NCBI GenBank assembly: GCA_963721335.1
Contig: CAVRIV010000008.1
Coordinates: forward strand, 124,001-188,000
Direction: 5' to 3'
Length of the DNA stretch: 64,000 nt
Source of the DNA: CAVXDY01 sp963721335
GTDB lineage: Bacteria; Actinomycetota; Thermoleophilia; Miltoncostaeales; Miltoncostaeaceae
Shown here: piece after piece, positions 46,371 to 56,141 of the stretch
Layout: each line of letters starts with the position of its first letter
Numbering within the stretch: the stretch's first letter is position 1
Notes under the pieces: model-generated
The model's database searches: none
The model's input: only the letters and a program-made list of their open reading frames with translations
What the model was told of the DNA's origin: nothing
Program-made: the position numbers and the translations under genes

Positions 46371-47580
46371 GCGATCTGCTCGACACCTCCCTGACGGTGG
46401 GGCGCCGGCTCGCCGCGGAGGCGTTCTGGGACGACGGATGCTGCTCGTGGATCGGGACCGTTCCCGTGGCCGCGCCGCCAGGGAAGCGCGCGCCCCTTAC
46501 GGCGGCGGCGATCGGTCCGGACCTCTACGGGGGCACCGCCGGGGTGGGGCTCTTCCTGGCTCACCTGGCCGGCCAGACCGGCGAGATCGAGATCCGGCGC
46601 ACTGCCCTCGGGGCGCTTCGCCACGCGCTGACGTGGGCCGAGCGCCTGCCCCCCGTGCGGGCCCTCGGCCTGTACGACGGGCGCCTCGGCGTGGCGCTCG
46701 CCGCGGCGCGATCCGGCGCGATTCTCGACGCGCCCCGGCTGCGGGCTGCCGGTGCGGCTCTCGGTGCGCGGGCGGCGAGCGGCCCCGATCCCGCTGCTGG
46801 CGACATGATCGGCGGGACCGCCGGCGCCGTCGCCGGGCTGCTCTCGCTCAGCGACGAGCTCGCCGAGCCGGGCTTCCGGGAACGCGCGATCCAGATGGAC
46901 CTGCCCTGGCCCGCGCGGCCGGGTCGCCGAGTCTCACCGGGATGGCCCACGGGGCCGCGGGCCAGGTCCACGCCCTGCTGGAGCTCGTGGTTGTGAGCGG
47001 GGACGACCGGCTCCGGGCGGCCGCGGAGGAGGCGGTAGCGTACGAACGGCGCCTGTTCGACCCGCCGACGGGGAACTGGCCCGACCTGCGCGACGACGGT
47101 CACGGGCCGGCGGGCAGCGCATCGGGCATCGCCTGGTGCCACGGCGCGCCCGGAATCCTCTTGTCGCGCCGATGCGCCTCTGAGGTACTCGGCCCGGACG
47201 AGGACGATGAGCTTCGCAGCGGCTTCGCCACCACCGAGCGCTGGGTCCGCTCCGCACTCGCCACCCGCCCGGGGAACTTCTCGCTCTGCCACGGGCTCGC
47301 GGGGAACGCTGAGGTGCTGTGGGAGACCGCCGGCGGTCTCGGCCAGGATCCCGGGAGCGCTCGGCGATTGGCGCATGACGTGGCGGCGATGGGCACGGAG
47401 GAGCACGCGCGGACCGGGGATGCGTGGCCCTGCGGGACGCCGGGCGGGGAGACGCCCTCCCTGATGCTCGGACTTGCCGGGATCGGCCTCTTCTACCTGC
47501 GTCTCCACGACCCCTCGATCCCGTCGGTTCTCGCCCCGGTGCCGGCGAGCCGGGGGCTCAGCGTCGGAGCGTCGCCGTGA
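46367..47580 (+). CDS. Stand-alone LanC-type lanthionine cyclase (frameshifted)
   Basis: TTG 46367 (TTGA overlap). An alpha/alpha-toroid cyclase of about 404 residues: GPDLYGGTAGVGLFLAHLAG, GLYDGRLGVALAAARSG, DMIGGTAGAVAGLLSLSDEL, SLTGMAHGAAGQVHALLELV, GSASGIAWCHGAPGILLSRR, NFSLCHGLAGNAEVLWETAG, CGTPGGETPSLMLGLAGIGL. The zinc ligands Cys (WCHG) and Cys-His (LCHG) are present. A frame break near 46,905-46,925 joins the halves. It lacks the kinase and lyase domains of LanM/LanL, which here are the two preceding separate genes. It adds Cys thiols to dehydroamino acids to make (methyl)lanthionine rings. Overlaps the convergent subtilase by 23 bases. Confidence 0.86.
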
Positions 47581-49606
47581 CGGTCTCGGCGACCACACGG
47601 CGGATCTCGGCGCCGTGCCGGATCCAGCACTCGGTCGTCTCCGGCTCGCCAGGGCCGGGCCCCGTCGCGAGGATGTCGTCGGCGCGCACCTCCAGCCAGG
47701 AGGAGAGGTCGGTGGTCTCGTAGATCCGCCAGGTGCCGTCGGCGGCGCCCTCCCCGAGATAGCCGGAGACGGTGACGTACTCGGGGAGGTCGCAGGGATC
47801 GGCCTCGAGCCATCCCCCCGGCCCTGACGGGGTGACGACTCCGGGAACGGGATCGTCCAGGATCTCGTCGGCCCGCGTCACCGCGGCGCCCGCGTCGATC
47901 AGCCCGCAGCCAACCTCGGGCGTCCACTCGATGTCCGGATCGCCCGGGCCGAAGACGCGATCCGGGTGAGGCATCAGGTCCGTGTAGAAGGCCGTATCGA
48001 TATGAGAGGTGCGCTCGATGATGGTGCGAACCTGGAGGTTGGTCCGCGCCGGATCCTGTGCGAGGAGCAGCGCCGCGAGGCCGGCGACGTGCGGGGTCGC
48101 GCCGGACGTGCCGCCGAAGACCGCGAGGTAGTCGCCCGAGGCGTCGCCGACCTCCTTCACGGGGCTTCCGAACCAGGACTGCTGCAGGACCGCCCCTCCG
48201 TCGGCTGTGTTCCACCCGCCGGACCCACCGGCGGCCGCGCGCTCGTCGGCCGCCCAGAGGTTGACGCCGGGGGCGATCACGTCGACGCCGCTGCCGTACC
48301 GGCTCCACCACCACTCGAGGTCCGGAGTATCGGGGGTCTTCCGCCGGTCGTAGTCGTCGCCGGCGCCGGCGCCGACGCCGATCACGTAGGGATGCCGGGC
48401 GGGGAACCCGACGCTCGGGCGCTCGTTGCCGAAGCCGTTTCCGGTGGCGGCGCACAGGACGAGGTTCGCCGCCCAGCAGGCCTCGATCTCCGGGATCAGG
48501 ACGCTCGTGGCGACCGTTGTCAGGCTCAGGCTCACCACCCGGATGTCCTTCTCCCGGGCCCAGGCGAGCGCGAGCGCCACCCGGCTCGCGCTCGGCTTCG
48601 CACCGAGCTTGAGCGGGACGACGTTGCCGTTCGGGAGGCCGGTGACCGGGCCGGGGTACGCGTCCCCACCGATGCTGGCGATCCCGACGCCCGTGTTGCC
48701 CGCGGCGTCCCGGGAGTCGATCTTCGCGCCGAGGATGCTCGCCACCGGGGTCCCGTGCGGTGACCGTGACGGGCCGGCGTCGAAGTCGTTCTCGTCTCCC
48801 CGCCAGATCGCCGGCACGTTGAGATAGCGCTCCTTGTCTGGCGCCTCGTAGTCGATGTCGGGATGGCCGAGGTCGAATCCCGAGTCGGCGACGGCGACGG
48901 GGACGCCCGGCGCGCCGCCCATCGCCGCCCAGGCCTCCTCCATGTTGATCTTCTGGAGCCCCCGCTGGCCGGGCCAGAACTCGTCGGCCGGAGGGCCGTC
49001 CGGAAAGACCTGATGGTAGGTCTCGATCTTGATCCAGTCGTGCTCCGCCTCGAGCACCCCGGGCACGGAGCGTGCGCTCCTGACCTTCTCGAAGCCGTCG
49101 TCCGACTGCAGGGGGGTGACGAGCCGGAAGAGGCTCCAGTCGCCGTTCAGATGGTCGGAGGCCCGGTTGACACGCTCGAGGCCGAGGTCGGCGAGCCGCT
49201 CGCGCGCGCTGGGGAAATCAGCCGGATCGATCCGGAGCATCAGATCTCTGGGAAAGGGGACGGCGGCCTCGCCCTCGTCGCCCGCGGCAGGCTGGAAGAC
49301 CGGCGTCACCGCATCCACGATGACGGCGGAGGCCTCGATGCTGCGGGCGAACGCGCGCATCTCCCGGTCGGGGCGGTTGAAGGTCATCCACCGCATGCCC
49401 GCGGCGCGGAGCCCCTCATGCCGCTGGCTGTGATGCTCGACTCTCTCTCCGAGGTCGGTGAGATCGGAGAGGAGGCTGTCGATCACTCCCTCGGGCACCG
49501 CGTCAGGGAAGTGGAGCACGAACTCGCCCGGCCGACGCCGGTAGCGCCGGGCGAACGGACCCGTGCCGACGTCCAGATACCTCGGGTACACGCGCGGTTG
49601 CGCCAT
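47558..49606 (-). CDS. Subtilisin-like serine protease, cytoplasmic form
   Basis: 682 residues, ATG start, no signal peptide. A ~225-residue N-terminal region (FARRYRRRPGEFVLHFPDAV...) may be a prodomain. The S8 catalytic triad is visible: Asp in VPVAVADSGFDLGHPD, His in SPHGTPVASILGAKID, Ser in GGTSGATPHVAGLAALL; oxyanion Asn in LVLCAATGNGFGNE. The C-terminal ~120 residues form an additional domain ending RRVVAETVTATLRR. It faces the LanC gene with a 23-base overlap, so it may be the leader-removing protease (LanP role) of the adjacent pathway; that is inference from position and intracellular location. Frame intact. Confidence 0.9.
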   Translation of the reverse strand: MAQPRVYPRYLDVGTGPFARRYRRRPGEFVLHFPDAVPEGVIDSLLSDLTDLGERVEHHSQRHEGLRAAGMRWMTFNRPDREMRAFARSIEASAVIVDAVTPVFQPAAGDEGEAAVPFPRDLMLRIDPADFPSARERLADLGLERVNRASDHLNGDWSLFRLVTPLQSDDGFEKVRSARSVPGVLEAEHDWIKIETYHQVFPDGPPADEFWPGQRGLQKINMEEAWAAMGGAPGVPVAVADSGFDLGHPDIDYEAPDKERYLNVPAIWRGDENDFDAGPSRSPHGTPVASILGAKIDSRDAAGNTGVGIASIGGDAYPGPVTGLPNGNVVPLKLGAKPSASRVALALAWAREKDIRVVSLSLTTVATSVLIPEIEACWAANLVLCAATGNGFGNERPSVGFPARHPYVIGVGAGAGDDYDRRKTPDTPDLEWWWSRYGSGVDVIAPGVNLWAADERAAAGGSGGWNTADGGAVLQQSWFGSPVKEVGDASGDYLAVFGGTSGATPHVAGLAALLLAQDPARTNLQVRTIIERTSHIDTAFYTDLMPHPDRVFGPGDPDIEWTPEVGCGLIDAGAAVTRADEILDDPVPGVVTPSGPGGWLEADPCDLPEYVTVSGYLGEGAADGTWRIYETTDLSSWLEVRADDILATGPGPGEPETTECWIRHGAEIRRVVAETVTATLRR

Positions 49607-49695
49607 CCTGACCTCATCCGCGGTCGCTCCGGTTCACGCTACCCCGGACGCGGGCCTCGTGTCACGCCTCAGCCCGGCTGCGCGACGCCGGGACC

Positions 49696-50358
49696 TCACC
49701 CGGGCCGGGCCACACCGCTCTCGTAGGCGAAGATCACCGCCTGCACCCGGTCGCGCAGGGCCAGCTTGCCCAGGATCCGCTTGACGTGGGTCTTGACGGT
49801 GGACTCCTCGATCACCAGCGACGCGGCGATCTCGCCGTTGGTGAGCCCCTGCGCCACCAGCTCGAGCACGTCGCGCTCGCGCGGGGTGAGGCGGCCCAGC
49901 GCCTCGGAGGGCGCGGTGGCGGGCAGCGGCTGGGCGGCCATCCGGTCGATCACCCGCCGGGTGACCGACGGCGACAGCAGGGAGTCGCCGGCCGAGACGG
50001 TGTGGATCGCGGTGATCAGCTCCTCGGGCCGGGTGCGCTTGAGGAGGAACCCGGAGGCCCCGGCGCTCAGCGCGCCGAAGATGTACTCGTCGTCCTCGAA
50101 GGTGGTGAGGATCACGATCCTCGCCTCGGGCGCGGCGGCGAGCACCTCCCGCGTGGCGGCGATGCCGTCCATTCCGGGCATGCGGACGTCCATGAGGACC
50201 ACGTCGGGGCGCAGCCGGCGCACGGCCTCGGTCACCTCGCCGCCGTCGGCCGCCTCGCCCACCACGGCGATCGTGTCGTCGCTGGAGAGCACGGCGCGCA
50301 GCCCCGCCCGCATCAGGGCGTCGTCGTCCACGATCAGGACGCGCGCGCGGGGGCTCAT
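49696..50358 (-). CDS. NarL/FixJ-family response regulator
   Basis: 220 residues. Receiver domain: VLIVDDDALMRAGLRAVLSS, phospho-acceptor Asp in PDVVLMDVRMPGMDG, Thr/Lys switch in ARIVILTTFEDDEYIFG and GFLLKRTRPEELI. LuxR-type helix-turn-helix: LTPRERDVLELVAQGLTNGE, IAASLVIEESTVKTHVKRIL. Start overlaps the histidine kinase stop by 4 bases. Probably controls the divergent MMPL exporter. Confidence 0.96.
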   Translation of the reverse strand: MSPRARVLIVDDDALMRAGLRAVLSSDDTIAVVGEAADGGEVTEAVRRLRPDVVLMDVRMPGMDGIAATREVLAAAPEARIVILTTFEDDEYIFGALSAGASGFLLKRTRPEELITAIHTVSAGDSLLSPSVTRRVIDRMAAQPLPATAPSEALGRLTPRERDVLELVAQGLTNGEIAASLVIEESTVKTHVKRILGKLALRDRVQAVIFAYESGVARPG

Positions 50359-51560
50359 CGGGCCCCCGGCGCGGCGGGCAGGCGCGCGCGGACGCGGAAG
50401 ACGCCGTCCACCGGGCCGGCCTCGAGCTCGCCGCCGAGCAGGCCCGCGCGCTCGCGCATGCCCACGATTCCGTGGCCCCCGCTCGGACGGGGCTCGGGCC
50501 CGCCGCCGGCCACGGGGTTGGTGACCGTGATCTCGAGCATCGCGGCGCCGTAGCCGAGCTCCACGCGCGCCGGGCCGCTCCCGTGCATGGCGGCGTTGGT
50601 GAGCGCCTCCTGGACGATGCGGTAGGCGGCGCGGCCCACCTCCGCGGGCACCGGCCGCTCGGCGCCGGTCGTCACGATCTCCACCTCGAGCCCGGCCGCG
50701 CGATGGCGCGCCGCCAGCGCCGAGATGGCCGAGAGGCCGGCGGGCGGCTCCACGCCGCCGTCCGGATCGTCCTCGCGCAGCGCGCGCACCATCTGGTCGA
50801 TCTCGACGATCGTCTCCCGGGCGACCTCCTCGATGGTCTCGAGGGCCTCGCGCGAGCGCGCCGGGTCGCGCTCCTGCAACAGCCGGGCGGCGCCCGCCTG
50901 CACCAGGATCACGTTGATGGCGTGTCCCGCCGAGTCGTGCAGGTCCCGCGCGATGCGCGTGCGCTCCTCGGCCGTGGCCAGGCGCCGCTCGCGCTCCACG
51001 TCCCGCTCGGCGCGCTCGGCGCGCTCCCGGGCGGCCTCGATCCGCTCACGCCGCAGCCGGACGCGGTCGCCCACGAACCAGGAGGCGCCCCAGGTCACCA
51101 GCCCGCCGAGGAACTCCGGCGCCGACAGCCCGCCGGTCCAGACGATGCTCACGACGAGGAGCAGCACCAGCCCGCCGGCCACCACCAGCGCCGTCCACAG
51201 GGCCTGGTCGCGCGAATGGCGGGTGGAGGCGCCGACCTCGAAGAGCGCGATCATCGATCCCACCGGAGGACCGAGCGAGTACGTCATCGAGTAGAGGACC
51301 AACGTCGGGACGAGGATCGCGGCGAACACGACCAGCGGCCACCGGCGACGCCACAGGAGCGGCAGCGCCGTGAGCGCGGCCAGGGTGGTGCCGAGCCCGT
51401 CGAGCGAGCGAGGGTCGTCCTCGAAGTGCCCGCCGTGGAGCATCGCGATGGTGAGGCCGAACGTGAGCAGCACCAGGGCGACGTTGACGACGCGCGCGGG
51501 AACGGCGCGGCGGCGCGAGGGCCGGGATGCGATGGGGTGGGGGATGGAGCTCACGATCAT
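50355..51560 (-). CDS. Sensor histidine kinase, NarL-partner (HisKA_3) type
   Basis: 401 residues. N-terminal membrane helices (VVNVALVLLTFGLTIAMLHG, LVVFAAILVPTLVLY, ALWTALVVAGGLVLLLVVSI, FLGGLVTWGASWFVG), a coiled coil (AERAERDVERERRLA), the HisKA_3 phospho-acceptor TRIARDLHDSAGHAINVILV and a HATPase domain (AAYRIVQEALTNAAMHG, GHGIVGMRERAGLLGGELEA). Overlaps its response regulator by 4 bases. Short extracellular loops suggest it senses membrane or cell-wall stress, fitting the divergent exporter; the signal itself is unknown. Confidence 0.95.
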   Translation of the reverse strand: MIVSSIPHPIASRPSRRRAVPARVVNVALVLLTFGLTIAMLHGGHFEDDPRSLDGLGTTLAALTALPLLWRRRWPLVVFAAILVPTLVLYSMTYSLGPPVGSMIALFEVGASTRHSRDQALWTALVVAGGLVLLLVVSIVWTGGLSAPEFLGGLVTWGASWFVGDRVRLRRERIEAARERAERAERDVERERRLATAEERTRIARDLHDSAGHAINVILVQAGAARLLQERDPARSREALETIEEVARETIVEIDQMVRALREDDPDGGVEPPAGLSAISALAARHRAAGLEVEIVTTGAERPVPAEVGRAAYRIVQEALTNAAMHGSGPARVELGYGAAMLEITVTNPVAGGGPEPRPSGGHGIVGMRERAGLLGGELEAGPVDGVFRVRARLPAAPGAR

Positions 51561-51710
51561 CCGACGCTAGCGCGCGGGGGCGCCGCGGGGATCGCCCCAC
51601 GGAAGGATCGCCCTCCCCCGGCGGGGGGAGGCCGAGGTTCGTCCCGCGGGGCGTCGCGGCGCGCGGCGCCGCGTTCCTAGCGTGGGCGGACCCTCGAGAA
51701 AGGACCCGCC

Positions 51711-53867
51711 ATGACCACCGCCCGCACACCTCGACCCTCGGGAGCGCTCGCCCGCCTCGCCGACTTCGCCGCACGGCGGCGGGGACTCATGGTGATCGCG
51801 TGGATCGCCGTCCTGGGGGCTGCGCTGGCCCTGGCGCCGCGCATCGCCGGCGACTTCGCGGCCGACTACTCCACGCCCGGAGCCGAGTCGTCGGCCGCCG
51901 CCGATCTGGTGGCCGAGCGATTCCCGGGCAGCTCGGGCGAGGCGGTCGACGTCGTCTGGCAGGCGCCCGGCGGCGCGCTCGCGCCCGACGTCCGGCAGCG
52001 GGTGGACCGGTTCATCGCCCAGGCGGAGGAGGTGGAGGGCGTCGGCGCCGCCGCGCCCGCGCGCGCCTCGGCCGACGGCACGATCGGAATCACCCGGCTC
52101 GAGCTGGACCGGCCCTCCTGGGACGTCCCGGTCGAGTCCGGCAAGCGGGTGATCGCACTCGCCGAGGCCGCCGACGGCGACGGCCTTCGGATCGAGCTGG
52201 GCGGCAACGTGATCCAGGCGGCGGAGGGCGGTGGGTCGCCCGAGCTGATCGGCCTCGCGGCCGCGGCGGTCGTCCTCCTGATCGCCTTCGGATCGCTGGT
52301 CGCCGTGGGCCTGCCGATCGGCGTCGCGCTGGTGGGCCTCGGCATCTCGGCCTCGCTCATCGGCGTGGCCGCGGCCCTGGTGGACGTGCCCGAGTGGGCC
52401 CCCGGAGTCGCCTCCCTGATCGGCATCGGCGTGGGCATCGACTACGCGTTGCTGATCCTCACCCGCTTCCGCGGTGCGCTGGCCGACGGCCTCGACGTGC
52501 ACGGGGCCGTCATCGAGGCGGTGACCACCGCCGGGCGCAGCGTCCTCATCGCGGGCGGGACGGTCGTGATCTCCGTGCTGGGGCTGTTCCTGATGGGGGT
52601 CTCGTACCTGATGGGCGTCGCCGTGGCCGCGAGCCTGACGGTCCTGGTGATGATGGCCGCTGCCGTGTCGCTGCTGCCGGCCCTGCTGGCCTTCGCCGGG
52701 ACGCGCGTGGACCGGCTGCGCCTGCCGGGCCTCGGACGCGGCCTGCGGCCGGGCGCGCCGGAGGGCCCGGCCGCCCGCTGGGCGCGCGCCGTGCAGCGGC
52801 GGCCGGTGGCGGCCGTCGTGGCGAGCTCGGTGGTCCTCCTGGCCCTGGCGTCCCCGGCTCTGGGGCTGCGGCTCGGATTCCCCGACGCCGGGAACAGCGC
52901 CACCGACACCACCACCCGCCAGGCCTACGACCTGGTGAGCGAGGGCTTCGGGCCCGGCGCGAACGGGCCGTTGCTGGTCGCGGTCGACCTGACGGAGTCC
53001 GGCGCGGCCGCCGACCTCGACGCCGTCTCCGCACGGCTCGACGCCGAGCCCGGAGTCGCCGTTGTCACCCCGCCGCGCCTGAACCAGGCGGGCGATGCGG
53101 CGATCATCACGGTCATCCCCGGAAGCGCACCCCAGGCCGCCGAGACCCAGGACCTGGTGGACCGCCTGCGCGCCGACGTGTCGGGGGAGACCTCGGGCGG
53201 CGCCCGGGTGCTGGTGGGCGGCACGACGGCCTCGTTCGTCGATCAGAGCGAGCTGGTGCGCGATCGCCTGCCGCTGTTCATCGGCGGCGTGGTGGGGCTG
53301 TCGTTCCTGCTGCTGCTGCTCGCCTTCCGGGCGCCGGTCATGGCCCTGAAGGCGGCCCTCATGAACCTGCTGTCGGTGGGCGCCGCCTACGGCGTGATCG
53401 CCCTCGCGGCCGAGGGCGGCTGGGCCGGGAGCCTTGTCGGCATCGACACCGAGACGCCCGTCGCCCCCTTCATCCCCGTGATGATGTTCGCGGTCCTCTT
53501 CGGCCTCTCGATGGACTACGAGGTCTTCCTGCTCTCGCGGATCCGGGAGGAGTTCCTGCGCACCGGCAGCAACCGTGGCTCGGTGGTCGCGGGGCTGGCC
53601 AAGACCGCCCGCGTGATCACGGCGGCCGCGGCGATCATGGTGGCCGTGTTCCTCGCGTTCCTCGCGAGCCCCGAGGTGTTCCTGAAGCTGATGGGCCTCG
53701 GGATGGCGACGGCGATCCTGGTCGACGCCACGATCGTCCGGATGGTCCTCGTCCCCGCCCTGATGGCGCTGCTGGGCCGCGCGAACTGGGCGATCCCCGC
53801 CTGGCTCGACCGGCTCCTGCCCCGGCTCGCCGTCGAGCCCGGGGCAGGAGGGGCGGGGAGGCCCTAG
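51711..53867 (+). CDS. MMPL-family RND transporter
   Basis: 718 residues, ATG after GAAAGGACC. Twelve helices in two halves, each starting with a helix and a large extracytoplasmic loop. First half: GLMVIAWIAVLGAALALAPR, loop from ADYSTPGAESSAAADLVAER, helices with GIGVGIDYALLILTRFRGAL. Second half: MMFAVLFGLSMDYEVFLLSR, GLAKTARVITAAAAIMVAVF. The Asp-Tyr pairs (GIDYAL, SMDYEV) are the proton-relay sites of MmpL-type pumps. Exports lipids or drugs. Divergent from the two-component pair and convergent with metE, with stops sharing CTAG (53864-53867). Confidence 0.95.
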   Translation: MTTARTPRPSGALARLADFAARRRGLMVIAWIAVLGAALALAPRIAGDFAADYSTPGAESSAAADLVAERFPGSSGEAVDVVWQAPGGALAPDVRQRVDRFIAQAEEVEGVGAAAPARASADGTIGITRLELDRPSWDVPVESGKRVIALAEAADGDGLRIELGGNVIQAAEGGGSPELIGLAAAAVVLLIAFGSLVAVGLPIGVALVGLGISASLIGVAAALVDVPEWAPGVASLIGIGVGIDYALLILTRFRGALADGLDVHGAVIEAVTTAGRSVLIAGGTVVISVLGLFLMGVSYLMGVAVAASLTVLVMMAAAVSLLPALLAFAGTRVDRLRLPGLGRGLRPGAPEGPAARWARAVQRRPVAAVVASSVVLLALASPALGLRLGFPDAGNSATDTTTRQAYDLVSEGFGPGANGPLLVAVDLTESGAAADLDAVSARLDAEPGVAVVTPPRLNQAGDAAIITVIPGSAPQAAETQDLVDRLRADVSGETSGGARVLVGGTTASFVDQSELVRDRLPLFIGGVVGLSFLLLLLAFRAPVMALKAALMNLLSVGAAYGVIALAAEGGWAGSLVGIDTETPVAPFIPVMMFAVLFGLSMDYEVFLLSRIREEFLRTGSNRGSVVAGLAKTARVITAAAAIMVAVFLAFLASPEVFLKLMGLGMATAILVDATIVRMVLVPALMALLGRANWAIPAWLDRLLPRLAVEPGAGGAGRP

Positions 53868-56141
53868 GCCACCGCCGGCCGGAGGGCGCGGCGGCGGCCC
53901 GCGCCCTCCACCAGGTTGGTCAGCGCCGCCTCGGCCTCGCGCCAGCCCCGCGTCTTCAGGCCGCAGTCCGGGTTGGCCCACAGGCGGTCGCGGCCGATGC
54001 GGGCCTCGGCCAGCTCGAGCAACCGCTCGATCTCGTCGGCCGACGGCACGCGCGGGGAGTGGATGTCGTAGACCCCCGGGCCGACGTCGCCCGGGTAGTC
54101 CACCTCGGCGAAGGCGTCGAGCACCTCCATGCCCGAGCGCGACGCCTCGATGGAGAGGACGTCGGCGTCGAGGCGGGCCACGTGGTCCATGATCCCGTTG
54201 AACTCCGAGTAGCACATGTGCGTGTGCACCTGCGTCTCGTCGCGCACCGGCGCCGTGGTGAGCCGGAAGCAGTCGACCGCCCAGCGCAGGTAGTCGTCCT
54301 GGTCGGCCCGGCGCAGCGGCAGCCCCTCGCGGAGCGCGGCCTCGTCCACCTGGATGATCGCCGCGCCGGCCCGCTCCAGGTCGAGCACCTCGTCCTGGAT
54401 CGCGAGCGCGATCTGACGGCAGGTCTCCCACCGGGGCTGGTCGTCGCGCACGAACGACCACTGGAGGATGGTGACCGGGCCGGTGAGCATGCCCTTCATG
54501 GGACGGTCGGTCAGCGACTGCGCGTACCGCCACCAGCCGACCGTCATCGCCGACGGGCGCGACACGTCGCCGTACAGGATCGGCGGCTTCACGCAGCGGC
54601 TCCCGTAGGACTGCACCCAGCCGTTGTCGGAGAAGGCGAAGCCCCGCAGCTGCTGGCCGAAGTACTCCACCATGTCGTTGCGCTCGGGCTCGCCGTGCAC
54701 GAGCACGTCGAGGCCGAGGCGCTCCTGGACGGCGACGACCTCGGCGACCCGCTCCTCGAGGAATCGCTGGTAGTCCGCGGGACCGAGCGCGCCGGTCCGC
54801 AGGTCGCGGCGCGCGGCGCGGATGGCGTCGGTCTGGGGGAACGAGCCGATCGTGGTCGTGGGCAGCTCGGGGAGGGAGAGGCGCGCGCGCTGGAGCCGCC
54901 GGCGCTCCTCCACCGCGGCGGCGCGATCGTGGTCGGCGCCGGTCACGGCGGAGGCGCGGTCGCGCACCTCCGGGTCGTTCGTCCGCGCCGAGGCGCGCCG
55001 CGACTCCACCCGCTCCCGCGAGGCGGCCAGCAGCTCGTCGCGCCGGCCGGGGCTCTCGACCGCGCGGGCCAGCACGGCCAGCTCGTCCAGCCGCTCCGCC
55101 GCGAAGGCGAGCCAGCCGCGGACCTCGGCCGGGATGCCCGTCTCGCGCGCGGCCTCGTACGGGACGTGCAGGAGCGAGCACGAGGACGCGATCGTCAGGC
55201 GGTCGCTCCCGAGGGCCTCGCCGGCCGCGTCGATCCGGCCGAGCGCGGCGTCGAGGTCGGTGGCCCAGACGTTGCGCCCGTCCACCACGCCCAGCGAGAG
55301 GCGGACGGAGGTGCCCGCGAGCGCCCGCAGGGCGGGCGCCAGCTGCCCGGGGCCCCGCACGAGATCCACGTGCAGCTCGCCCAGCGGCAGCGCCGCGAGC
55401 CGGTCGATGGTCTCGGGCTCGAGGGGGGCGAAGTAGGTCGCCAGCGCGACGGCGGGCCCGTCCCCCGCGGCGAGCGCACCCAGGGCCGCGACGGCTGCGT
55501 CGAGCTCGTCGCCGGTCAGGTCGAGGGCGAGGCAGGGCTCGTCGATCTGCACCTCCGCCGCGCCCGCCGCGGCCATGGCGGAAAGCAGCTCGGAATAGGC
55601 GGGCACGAGAGCGTCGAGGGCGTCCAGCGGGCGCGCGAGGCCCTTGGAGAGACGCAGGAAGCTGAACGGGCCGAGGACGACGGGCCGGGTGGCGATCCCG
55701 AGCCGGCGCGCCTGGGCGATCTGATCGGTCCAGTGGCCCGGCCGGGCGCGGAATGCCTGGCCGTCCGCGAGCTCGGGAACGAGGTAGTGGTAGTTGGTGT
55801 CCAGCCACTTGGTCATCTCGAGCGGGTGCGCGTCGGCGCTTCCGCGGGCCATGGCGAAGTACGCGCCGAGCCCCTCCGCGTCCGGCCCGCCGAAGCGCTC
55901 GGGGACGGCGCCGAGACCCCAGGCGGCGTCGAGGACGTGGTCGTAGAGGCTCTGGTCGCCCGAGGGGACCACGTCGATGCCGGCGGATCGCGCCCGGCGC
56001 CAGGCGGCGGCGCGCAGCGCGGCCGCGGTCTCCCGCAGCTCGGGCTCGCCGGCTGCGCCCGGCCCAGTAGCTCTCCAGCGCGTGCTTCAGCTCCCGGTCG
56101 GGCCCCACTCGGGGGAGCCCCAGGACGGCGGTGCGTGCCAT
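53864..56141 (-). CDS. metE: Cobalamin-independent methionine synthase (frameshifted near the N-terminus)
   Basis: Transfers methyl from methyltetrahydrofolate polyglutamate to homocysteine. ATG 56141 gives RTAVLGLPRVGPDRELKHAL; near 56,055-56,070 a one-base frame change leads to AGEPELRETAAALRAAAWRR and on to VVPSGDQSLYDHVLDAAWGL in the main frame, intact to the end. C-terminal zinc and homocysteine site: VLVHGEPERNDMVEYFGQQL, MTVGWWRYAQSLTDRPMKGM, VHTHMCYSEFN, LWANPDCGLKTRGWREAEA (His, Glu, Cys, Cys ligands). A cobalamin riboswitch sits directly upstream, so the gene is expected to be off when B12 is plentiful. ATG overlaps the soxR stop (TGATG). Confidence 0.94.

Noticed and set aside
43784..47580. 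Aminoglycoside-resistance interpretation of the APH-like kinase
   Set aside because: It is translationally coupled to HopA1 and LanC genes, which fits peptide modification rather than drug inactivation.
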